A DNA stretch of 64,000 nt, taken from positions 11,203,713-11,267,712 of the forward strand of contig OZ038380.1 of assembly GCA_964036045.1 (NCBI GenBank), read 5' to 3'. Below are positions 1 through 11,401 of the stretch, piece by piece. Below the pieces are notes generated by a model, which saw only the letters and a program-made list of their open reading frames with translations, was not told the origin of the DNA and searched no databases. Source of the DNA: Eutreptiella sp. 'Long Island Sound 2002' (lineage: Eukaryota > Euglenozoa > Euglenophyceae > Eutreptiales > Eutreptiaceae). Position numbers and translations under genes: made by a program. Position 1 is the stretch's first letter. Each line of letters opens with the position of its first letter.

Positions 1-48
1 CCCCCCCCCCCAAACTCAAAGCAAAGCCCTGCCCCTACGCCTCGACAG

Positions 49-645
49 GCGGCCGTGGGGCGCTGTGCGGAGTTCCACCGCAACTGCTCCAAAGAGCAGC
101 GCCAGGCCCTCCCCCCCATCGACGACCCCGCCACTCTCACCGCCATCTTCGCCCTGGCCCGCCTGGAGGTCCCGGCCCCCGCCGGCCCCGGCCCCCCGGG
201 GGCCACGGCCCCCGCCCCCGCGTGCGCCACGCCCCACTTCTGGGCCGCCTGCACCATCGTCACGGTGCTCGCCTGCCTGCACGCCCCCCAGCTCGCAGGC
301 CACTGCTGGGACCAGCTGCCGGCCGTGCGCCACTGCCTGCAGCTGCTGCTGTCCTGGTTCACCCTCGGCCCGTCCCCCGACACCGCGGCCGCCCCCGCCG
401 ACGCGCACGCGGCGTGGCGCGCGGCGTTCCTGGCGAGGTACGCCGCGGCGGGGGTGCCGGCGGCCCAGCTCCCCCCCGCGCATGAGCTCATGCCGTTCGA
501 CGTGCGCGCGCCGGCCCCGTGGCCCCCGGCGGACGTCCGGCAGCGCCTGCAGGCGTCCGACCAGAAGTGGGGCCTGGGCCAAAAGCTCCGGCGATGCATC
601 AAACCGGCGCTGCTGCCGCTGCTGATTCAACGTGAGGCGGCCATG
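49..645 (+). CDS. INTS1: INTS1-like exon 1 of window
   Basis: The acceptor is CTCGACAG at 41-48 and the donor is ATG|GTATGC at 646. The exon is open for 199 codons in phase 0 from AAVGRCAEFHRNC to LIQREAAM. It has Pro/Ala-rich loops and helical stretches (FWAACTIVTVLACLHAPQL). Because it begins at an acceptor, earlier exons lie outside the window. Confidence 0.75.
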
Positions 646-3600
646 GTATGCCCTTTGGCGGTGCCTTGGGGGTAGTGGCGGCAGACCCGGCCGTGCTGCT
701 GGGGATTTCCGGTGGTCGTGGTTGGCTCCCAATGTGTGCTTGGCCTTGGGGGTCTGGCCAATGCTGGGGTACGTGCGCGGAATTTTTCAGAGAATGCACG
801 CATTTTTTGGACATTTTGGCGCGCCACGTTTGGAACATTCCCCACGCTGCCCCGCTGCAGAGCACATGGAATGTCCCAATTCCGTGGGGCGCAGGCGACC
901 GTGAGGGAGGGGGGCTTCCACAAAGACTGGCTGATCGGGGACCGTGCAGTCCCGCCGGTTGTGACCGTGTGTTTTGTGTGGCCTGCCTGTGTTGCTCAGG
1001 GCCATTTGCCTTCGGGCGGGGAGGGTGGCGTTGCGGGGCATTGGGATGGGGATGATCGGAGTCCCGGGGCCCAGGGCCCTGCGGTGCGCCGCTCCCTTAT
1101 TCCGGGAACCCGCCACCGCCGCGCCAACCCGCCCCCCCCCCCCCCCCGTCACCCCAGGGCTTCTTTAGAATAATTAAAAACCAAGTGGGGGGGGGGACCC
1201 CTCCCCCAAAACCCCCTCCCCCCCTCCCCAGACCAAAGTGACCATCGTGGGAAAAAACGAAATTTACAACAGGGAAAATCTGGTCAGGCCATTTTTGGTA
1301 CACCAAGTTTTGGGTCCAAAACCCCCTCCCCCCCTCCCCCCCCCCCCCTGCTCAAAAGAAGCCCTGCGTCACCCTGATTGGACCCAACACTGCGCAAACG
1401 ACAGGCAGCAGGCGACAGGCCACAGGGCGTGAGGTCGGGAGCATTCCGGAACAATGTGCACGGAAGAGGCACCGGAGGGCGGGCCCGAGAGCCATCGGGG
1501 CCGGCACGAGGAATGTCACGTCGGAGGACTGGTGGATGTGCGTGTGGGGCATCCCGAGGATGGCCCCTGGAGTGACGGCTGGGGATACCCAGAGCACTGC
1601 TGAGCGACGCTGGACCCCCAGTGTCCTGATGTCCGCTGACACTTCGGGTAAGGCACGGACATCGGCGATGAAAATCGGGACACCCCCACAGCCCTGACTC
1701 GGGCCGGGGCATGGGTGCACAGGGGGTTACATGACAGTGAAGGTCGAAATGGTGAAGGGTTGTCAGGACACCTGTGGTGACCAGGGCCAGTGGGGGCGGC
1801 GATCCTCGCAGCCGGGGGTCTGTGACTGTCTGCATCCGGCCACAGGGGAGTGCGGACCAGGGACGCACGAGATCTTGTGTGTGGGGGGTGGGGGGTGGGG
1901 GTCGCACAGTGGCCCTGCAGGGCACCGGGGGCGGTAATAGCCTGTCTACGCCTGTGCCCTCAGAATGCTAAACGCCACTGGTGGTAAGCAGCAAGCGCCT
2001 CGGAGAGGGCTGCGCACTCACCGGGGGTGGGCGGGTGGGGGGTTCCGCCGGGCACTCCGCCGGCTGGCGGCTGCGGGTATGATCAGGTTCGTAACCCCCC
2101 CGCATGTGCTCCGGGTGGACACTCAGGACACGCTGAAAGAACTTGGCGGTCGGGTAGTGGGCTGGGACGCACCCATCCTTCTTGCTGGCCGCTGACAGGG
2201 GGCGCAGCAGGCTTGTAAGTAGGTGTGCCTCTGACTGGGTTGCAGGGCACCCCGGCCAGAGAGCCTTGACTGCGCCAACAAGGGTCTGCGGGGTACAGGC
2301 TGCATGCATGCCGGTGGGACGGAGTCAGGCACCGATATGGACAGGGCCATCATCCAGGCGGCCTTGGCAACCATGGGGCCTGGCCATCTGCGTTCACCGG
2401 CATCCATCACCATCTGCAGCCCATGGCAGAGCGCGGGTGGACATAGGGGCATACAGTTCCGCTGTGCGGTACGCCACCCTTGACAGCACCGAGGGGTACG
2501 GTAGCCGGGCACGCTGGGCCATCAGTTCAGAAACCCACGCCTGCGGAGTCAAGCGGCAGAGCGGCAGAGCCTGAGAGTCCGGGTCGTTCTGCACTGAGGC
2601 ACAGGGGGCGGCCTGCCTACTTGGCAACCGGGTCAGACAGCCATGGGACTAGAGGAACACGGGCAAGGGTGTATTTCAGCTCCTTCTCCCAGCCCTGGGT
2701 GAGCAAGAAGGTGTCTTGGTCAAACCCTTCAGCTCATCAGTCCAGTCTTCCACCACAACAGACGTAGAAATCACCTCGAAGAAGGTCGCTAGATCAAGCG
2801 CAGGCGCGGGCGCCATATACACCCCCTTTTGGGGGTCATTCGTGCAGCATACCCTGAGGTAAGGTGCTAGATGTTTACCCCCATGTAAAATCATCATTTT
2901 GGGAGACAAAATGATCACCCAATGAAGTTTTCAATTTTGACCCCCCTTCCCCCTGTACCTGGGCCTCCTTTTGGGGGAGGGGCTGGAGGGGGGGCGGGGT
3001 CAAAAGTTTTGTGCATAGGAGGATTCGAACCCTGGTCGAATGCTCCAAAACAGATTGGGGTGAAAAAATGCCGCTTTGCCGACTGGCCCTGAAATCGTGC
3101 ACCATGCGGCAGCCCCTGCCGATGCCAAGGAAGCAGTCTGCCTGTCGCAGGGCCAAGACAAGTAATAGCCCAACCCTGTTCAAGACCTGGCTACTGGTCA
3201 GACAGCTTGCACTGCACTGTGTTGTGCCCTTTGCAATTCACTATTCTTTTTGCCATGTTGGCCGCAGCACCAAGAACACCGTGCCATGAAACCACCCATG
3301 CATGCCCAAGTTGCCCGAGGCCTTAGCCACATATATCTAACCCACCGAGGCCTTCCCCTACGTTGTGCGTCTCTGTGGTCAGTGCTCATCAAGTTCTGCC
3401 CGACAGTGCGCCACCCTGTGGAGAAGGTGGTTATGAAAGCCTTAATGGCCACGAAGCTCATGCTAGTAGGCGTCGGTCTCCTGTGGGGAGTGCTTACCCA
3501 CCTGCTCTGGGACCTTCAGCTGCAGGGCCTGTAGGACCATGACACAAGTCACCACTGGCGACGTACACGACACACATGGCGACACTCTTGGACGCAGTCT

Positions 3601-6600
3601 GTGGTGGGGTTGCTAAGCTGAACCTCAAATTCTATTGCCTTTGGCAAGGCACCTCGAATAGGGAGGGAGCGCATTGGGTGCCAGAACACTAGAGTCAGTC
3701 AGTTAGGCAGACAGTCAGTCAATCAGTCAAATAGTCAGTCTGTTGGTCAGTTAGTCACTCAGGTAGGCAGGCAATCAGTGAGGCAGGCAGGCAGGCAGGC
3801 GGTAAGTAAAGCAAGCAAGCAGGCAAGTAGAAACACCCAGTTTGGTGGATGCCTGCATCTACATGTGATGGGGAGCAGAAAGTGTTCAAGCGGATAATGC
3901 GCGACACTGTTGTCTGGCAAACTTGCGGGTCAGAATGGATCTTAGTCCTGCTGTTTAGGAGTGCAGTCCCCTGTCAGGGCTGCCAGAGGCTTCAAATATG
4001 GTAGCCAATTTCTGCCTACTGATCTGCATTTTTGATGGCAATTCCTATTCCAGAGTCTTATGCATGCAGTAAAAGGAATTTTGATGGATCTTTGGTGTCC
4101 TACAACTGCACAGTGGCTGCTGTCCATCTTGTATTTTTTCGTGGCACACCCAGATTGGCTATGCCAGCATGCACTGTATGCCACAAATCGGTGAGCCCCC
4201 TTCAGCGCCACTTGCACTATCCAAAGTGCTGACATGAAAAGTATCAGTAAGTGCTCTCCAACTGTGACAACGACAAATTGGTGTATTTCTCCATTTCATT
4301 AGTGTCATTTGGTGCCAACTGAAGGTTGCATACTGGGATCTTGGAGCCATGCCCAAAGAGAATCCACAACACCGCATTTTGCAGGTGTGCTAGAAGTACG
4401 ATTTTGTTTTTCAATTGAGATCCAAATGCTGCCCCATCAATACGTCACGGCAATACGAACCTGCCTCCCCCTCTGTGGCAGGTTGGGGGGTCAGGGTCAG
4501 AGATGCACCTGTGGTGCTTGTGATTGGCCTGCCCAGGAAGGGGGGCGCAAATCTTGGGCGGTTGGGGGTAGCACCCCTCCCCCCCCCCCCCGGGTATACT
4601 TGTTGCTCTTTGGGTCCCTAGGCAAATGGATGTGGTGCAGAAGAACAGATTTATCTCCTCATGCAATGAAACCCATCCAGAAGCCCAGCCCCCCCCGCCC
4701 CCCTATAGGACAGGTTTGTGCGTCTTGTTCCCCAACACCTGGGTGGATGGATCCGGCACATCACCACCTGCCCCCTTGCCCTCCAGCACGTCCCTCGCCA
4801 TCGCTGTGCATGGGATTTCGCATGCTGCCATGCAAGAATATGCATGTGCACCCTGAAAGGCCCCAAGAGCAGCATTTCCAAAAACAAGTAGCAGTGCATG
4901 TCTTTAGTGCATATCTGGGGAACGGGAAACCGCCCATAGAGCCCATGATCCCCATGGAGTACCTCAAAAACCCCCCTTCCCCTCTCCTTTTCAGGTCTCA
5001 TCAGGGGCTCATTTTAATCGTGGTATCCAGCGTTCGAATCCCCTCCAACCCCAACACTGCCCATGGTGCCCGCCCACTTTTCTTGGGTGGGATGGTCCCG
5101 GAAGGGGCGGTGAGTATTTTGTGCTCAAGATTTTGCTTGCCTTTCCCGGCCCGACTCTTCGGACCGGGTAGGAAAGGCCCCACAGGGCCACACGGCTCTT
5201 TTGCAGTTTTGAGCCGCTTTTGGGCTAAAATCGGACCAAGACAATTTCCCATGATCAGCAGTGATCACAGCTGCTCACTGAGGCGCCTATTCTTGTTCAC
5301 TTGCCCACCACCTCCAGGTCGCCCCAAGTGGCAGCCATTGTACAGTCCCAAAGGCTAACCTGCGGTTAGGGCCAGCCTGCCGGGGGGCAGTACGGCCTCA
5401 GAAATGGTCCACCCTTTTTGGCTGATCTCAAGTCACAAATGTTCAAATATTTCTCAGTTTTGGAGCTGAAAACGCTTTTTGGCGGTCACAACTCTGTTGG
5501 CCTGGGTGGGACAGGCCTTCCAGCCTAATGAGGGCGCCCGTCATGCAGTGCGCGCAGCGCAACGTTTTGGGCAGGCATGCGTGCATTTTGTGTCTTTGTT
5601 TTTGAGGCCCCTCTGCGTGGTTTCGTGAGGGAGATACTCAGGCTGTTTCGAACGACCGCCTCAAGCGGTGTGTGCAGCGTGCGCACGGCTCAAGTGCTTG
5701 CCCTCCAAACGGCTGTTGCAGCTTTCCCAAACCCCAGGCGCAACTGTGGCGGTTTGTTTTAAGCCGACAAATGCTTTGGAGTAGGTTTGCAGTAGGGGCT
5801 CATAGTAGGCCTGCATACGGCAGACAAGTGGGGAGCGTTGTGGTGCAGGAGCTGAGCTGTTGTGCTTGGAAGTGGTGCGGGGCATTGTCGAAAGCACTTC
5901 ATGCAGGCGAAAGGTTCTGGTGCTCTGGCCAGATTTGGCTGGCATACCTCGTCGACTCCCGACCAAATACAGCCCTTTTACGGTGCTGGAGGCTGGGACT
6001 AACCCCTGCCCTCATCCCGTTCCCCGCACACCCTTCATGCCCTTCCTCCTCTCCACAGGATTGGCTCACGCTGATCCTGCAGCACGAGCCCCAGACGCTG
6101 GAGCAGCTCCCAGTCACCAGCCTCTGCGCACTTCTGGTGCGATCCGGCAGCGACCCACGGCTGCAGTCGGGCATACGCAGGGTCCTGCACCCCATCGCCA
6201 CGTGGCTGTTCGGGTCGGCTGCCGAGTCCCCAGTGCCGCCCACTCGACAGGGGTCCCTGGACACCCTCCGGCTTCTGCTGGAGGCCCTGGGCTCGTCAGA
6301 CTGGGCCGCGCAGACGGCGGCCCGGGTCGCGTTCCGCAAGGTGCTCCTGCTGCCGGCCGCCGGGGCCGCGGGGCCCAGCGACGAGGGGCCGTTCCCTTTC
6401 GGGCAGTTCAAGGCGTGTCTCTGTTGGGGCATGCCCGAGTGCACTGCCGCCCTGTGGGGCTGCTTCAGGTGGGTCCTGCCCCCTGCGTAGCTGTGCCTGC
6501 GTTGCCCCCAGCAGCCCCCCCCCCCTCTGCTCATTTTGTGGAATATCCCCCGTTGCCCGAGTACTGCAGAACGTACTGGACCCGGCCTAAAAGCCACCGA

Positions 6601-6966
6601 CCACTCCAAACACCGCGTGCCAACGCCAAAAGCCGAAAAATAAACGCACCATACGTGCTGGCAGGTCCTCCAACACGTTTTACACGAGGTGCCCCAGCCC
6701 GCACACTGCCTGCCACCATGGATCCTGAGGGATACTCGCAGGTATTGTGTGGCGCACACACCCTGTGGGCTCCACAGCCGTGGAATGCTGCACCACCGAT
6801 CTCCACCCTTACACCACTGTCCGAGACCAGGCCACATGCCTTGCAAAACGGGCCAGTCCCCATACCCTATCGCAATACACACAGGGACTGCCTCCACAAA
6901 CAGCCCATCCGACTGGTTTGAATTTTCACAGTCTCCCACCTCTCTATCCGTCTCTCCGTCTGTCTG

Positions 6967-6999
<33 letters not shown>

Positions 7000-9900
7000 A
7001 ACACTCCCCACTTCCCAGCAGGGGAGCGGTAGGGCACACGTGCATGCAATGTGTGTCTTGGTGCTTCGTGGATGGTTCACAGGGCAGGAGCCGCGGTCTG
7101 TTAGCGGCGACTGTACATATGGAGATCAAGGCCCTCTGGGCAGCCCCCCTGCAGGGCAGGACACTGGACTCATCATTTGCAGTAGTGGTAGGACGTAGGA
7201 TTGTTGAACCTCGCAGTTTGAGCATGATTGGAATTGATACCTTGGCACACACACACACTCTCTCTCTCTCTCTCTGTTCCTCAATCTCTGTCTCTCTCTT
7301 TCTCACGCGCGCGTGCTCTCTCTGTCGCTCGCTCGCTCTCTTGTGCCCGTCTACGGATCATTTCTGTGATCAATGGTGCAGGTCGTGCCTGCGGACGACC
7401 ACGGACCACCAGTTCGTGGCCCACTTCGTGCAGTTCATGGGCGATCTCGTCCAGACCCCCGACCAGGCCCTTGCCTCTGTGGACTTGGTCACCCCATTGT
7501 CCGTCTGCGAAGAGGTCAGCCGGGCGCTGCTGCAGCGGCGGGATTTCTACCGCCTTATGGCCTCCGACAGTGCCTTCCACGAGCTGCTGCAGTCCGTCTT
7601 CGTCCGATGCATCCGTTGGCTCCGGCAGCGCCCCGACGCCGTGGGGCCACCGTGGGTGCAGCCGCGCGCCCCCCATGGGGCCCCGCGGCTCCCGCTGGGC
7701 ATCTTCCAGGGCCTCCGGGCCTTCGCTGCCAATCCGCTCACCCACGTCCCATTGGGCGAGGCCGTGTTGCAGGACGTGATCCTGCCGTTCCTGGGCCCGG
7801 GCGCCGACTGCACGACAAGCGACGGAGGGGTATGTCTTCCAGTGAGCCCTCCGTCGGCACCACATCGGTGGGCGACAAGTTCATTTGCGCGGGGGGGGGC
7901 GGGGGATGTGTATGGACAAGAGGCGCCCGTGACTGAGCAGTATTATTGGTAAAACAAAAGTGGCATTTTTGTGATAGCCTTTTGCTGCTTGAACAGGCAG
8001 GCCGGCGGGTAGCGACTCCCTTCGCATCCTTGCAAGTGTCCGGGTGGTGGTGCCCCTGGGCGGTCAGACCTCTTTTTCTTTTGCATTGGTTGAGTGATCT
8101 CATTGGCTTTTGTGGCCTCCTTTTTGGCTGACGGATTTGGGGGGGCGGATGAAGAAACTGATGACCTGGGGGCGCCCAGTGGGCTTCGCATCAGGTGTTC
8201 CTCATTCAGGGGTTGCACTGCCCCTCCCCCTTATGACGTGGGGGACCGAGAGTGGGCTGAGTCATGGGAGCCCCTTTTTGAGGGGGGGAGGGGTCGGAAA
8301 AGGGGGCTCGAGTGACCCCCAACGAATAGAGTTTCCCCGGCCCTTCCCTTTTAATTGCCTTCCACCAAAACCAGGGGGGCGCCCTCATCGTCAAACCAAA
8401 GTAGATATTTTTTTTTTAGATGACCGTGAGCCATTTTTTGCTTTTGGGTGATTTGCGCTTCTACTGTGCCCGTGGGGTGGGGATGGGGCAAAGGGGCCGT
8501 GCATGCCACCCCCAAAGTCATGAATTTAGAAGTTGGGGCTTTGTCAAGGTGGGTGAATGAACGGGCTCCCGGACTCTCTTTACTCTTTTTGTAGTTTTTG
8601 GTTTTGTAATTTTTGGATTGCCCACACATGTCAGCGTATGCTGACAGTGATACCCAGCTAGCCTTGCTACAAGGGCATTGCTGCGCCCGGATTGGTCAAA
8701 TTTTGAACCCCATTTTTCCGTGACTATCTCGGGGTGTTGAGACAAGGGGCTCCAGTGACCCCCAACGAATAGAGTTTTCCCTAGCCCTTCCCTTTCGTTT
8801 GTGACCTGGAGGCCTTGGGGAGAGCCACCCATTGCCTTTGGCCCGCTGCTGGCAGCAGTTGATTTGTGTGCCAGCCGCCGACCCAAGGCTGCCACCACCG
8901 TCGGCTCACCACCAACTGTGGAGAACCGAAGTGCCACCCGGCGGTGGCTAATGGCCCTCAGCATGGGTTCATCTCCGACCACCGTTGCCTCTTTGCCCCA
9001 CAGGTTAGGAACACCAAAGGTACCGCGGATAACAAGGCAAGCCACGCCCCAAAGCCTATGCAACTAGGTGCACGCAGGGATGGGGGGGTTTTGGCATGAC
9101 GCCATGGTGTGATGATCTCGTCTGCAGCTGGCAGCGCCTACTGGCCGATCGCCATTCGCTGCCCTTCCCTTGGACCCTTTCCCTCCATAGGCGGTGGTGC
9201 CCATCGGCTTCTCACCACCCTTTGACCTTCCTCTTCCTCCCTGCCCTAACCTTCCCTCCCCCCCCCCCTTTCCCTTCCCTTGGCCTTTCCCTCCGTAGGC
9301 CGTGGTGCCCATCGGCCTCACCACACTCCTTCCCTTCCCTTTCCCTTGGTCGGTTGTGCCAACGGAGCCCCCGGACTTGCCCTGTTTCACTTCTCTGCGT
9401 CGAGTCCACGCAGAGGAAGGCAAATGCCTTCGCCGTTGGCCAGGTGCGTCCAAGCGGCCATCCCAAGCCGGCGGTGAGGTACCTCTCCCCAACGGCGGCT
9501 GGTGGGCCCTGGGATGGCCACTTGCGGGGTCGTTTCCCCGACGGGGGCACATAACAACCTGGGGTGGGGGGGTTGAGGCTGGGGACAATAGTGGCGGTGT
9601 GTTGTTGAGTGGAATTCTCTCTCTCTTCCGACGGGCCGTCAGCGGCACGAGGAGGGCAGAGCAGCAGGTTCATGATACTGGGGGGGATTTCGTGGAGGGA
9701 TAATATCATGCGAAAATTTTGTTTTTAAGGAAGGTGGCGAAATTTTAGCATGGTGAAATTTAGGGGTGTTGGCTGGCGCTGGGGCACATGCCCGGGGGCC
9801 GGCCGGCATGCCCGCCCACAGTAGGTTATGGAGAGTGGGGGGCATCCATACACCAGTTTGAAAGTACAGCACGTTGGGAGATTTTTCTTCGCATCATGTG

Positions 9901-11370
9901 CAGGCCTTAAATGCTTTGTTACGCAAAGTAGACAGATGTAGGGAGTAGATTATTTGGTGGTGCACTCAACTATGGATGTTGAGGTCCTTAGTTCAATACG
10001 TCTTCAAGACATTTTTTTACCAACTGTGGAGGTACATTGCAATAGCCTAGAAGGCTGATCGTCAATATCCTGAGCAATTCGATTTGCAATTGTTTACAAT
10101 ACCCACAGACTGATTCTCTTCGTACCTCCAGACAGGTTTTGCCATATGGTGTGGCGGTTGCCTGCCGTACTAGAGAGTGCCTCCTGAGTTCACGTGTATG
10201 AGCTTTGGGTCTTCACACAGTGCCCTGTCTACCAGGGATCCACTGTGTCATATACCTGAGTCACCCAATTTCCAAGAATTGTCTTGTGCACGAGTGAACA
10301 CTTCGAGTCAGCCCAAGAAAAAAAAGTTCGATTTGCAACTGTTTATGACTCTGCGTACAGCATTGACTTGCATGTTAGGCTGCGCATGATGCAGTTGGAG
10401 CTTGGGGATTCCCAAGGGTGGCACAAGTCCCCCCCCGAAATTTCCCGCGACGAAATAGTCCCCGTACAAAATCCTCCCCCTATACTGCAAAGGCATCAGC
10501 TGTGACCCTGACGTGGACGGAGGGGCCATTTTGGCAGGGGACAGTTTTGCACTGCAAAAGCTGGGCCCAGGGCATCGCTGACAATGGGGGGAGGGTGGGG
10601 GGGTGGCCAACCCCTACCCACCCACCCCGTTTAGAAGACATTTCTTCCAAAGCAAACTGAAATCTACTCAAGGGCCCGGGTATTTAAGGCTGAGTTTGGC
10701 TACACAAAAGTTTTTGGCCCAAGATCCCCCCTCCACACCTCGCCATCCCAGCCCAAAAACCGTATGAAATCCCCCCTTCCCCCCCCCACCCGCACACACA
10801 CCTTGGAGGTGGTTGAGGGGGGGGTTCTGGAGTCGGGGGTTCTGGGGGGGAGGGCGGGGGCAGCACACTGTGGTTTGAAGACACTATCTGACAGACACAA
10901 CATTACAGAATATTAGAGCAAATTGTGGAAATATTGTGATTGGGGGGGCGAAGGCCACCACCACAAAACGGGTCCAAGAACAAGGCTTGCATGTGCACAT
11001 GGGGTCTGAAGTCTGTAGACACTGCCTGCCACAAGGCAACACAGTCAGCGGATTGTAGACACTGTCGGCATGTTGTGGACGAGACTTTTTTTTCGTGGTG
11101 AGGCGCGGAGGGCCACAGCACACGTGAGGCACAAAGTGCCGAAAAATATGCGAGGCCAAAGCATTCAGAGAGGCGCCAGGGATGTGTATGGATCCTCTGT
11201 GCCAGGTGTTCGGCAAAGCCATTCCCCTCAGACGCCGGACTCTGTCCAGTGCTCATGAAGGCACAGGGGCAGGGGGAGCAGATGAAGCGGCCCCTTCAGT
11301 CGATGGAGCTTGAAAGAGGGAGGTGCGTCAAAGTGCCAATGTGTGGTGGTGGTGGTGGTGGTGGTGGTGG

Positions 11371-11401
<31 letters not shown>

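Larger units (their letters stand above)
646..6058 (+). other. intron 1 of the INTS1-like gene (5.4 kb), repeat-bearing
   Basis: There is no exon with matching phase here. It holds C/G homopolymer runs (about 1135-1147, 1190-1198, 1330-1348, 4578-4590), an AGTC/AGGC microsatellite (3692-3822), a tRNA-like fragment (3010-3105, minus), a zinc-finger-like micro-ORF (4161-4232) and a short exon-like stretch on the minus strand near 2690-2820. The rest shows no coding signal. Confidence 0.6.
6469..7381 (+). other. intron 2 of the INTS1-like gene
   Basis: A 913-bp intron with a (CA)n tract at about 6969-6998 and a compound (CA)n(CT)n tract at 7245-7275 followed by CT-rich sequence. Together they give a long pyrimidine-rich approach to the acceptor GGTGCAG. 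No other feature was seen. Confidence 0.75.

Noticed and set aside
3250-3534. 94-codon plus-strand frame with hydrophobic C terminus
   Set aside because: Looks mildly protein-like but has no motif, no splice sites and AT/GC composition of the surrounding intron.
4309-5358. 349-codon plus-strand frame in intron 1
   Set aside because: Pro/Ser-rich translation of poly-C and low-complexity intron DNA, without domain or codon signal.
5899-6939. 346-codon minus-strand frame across exon 2 of the INTS1-like gene
   Set aside because: Antisense shadow; the plus-strand exon has valid splice sites and phase.
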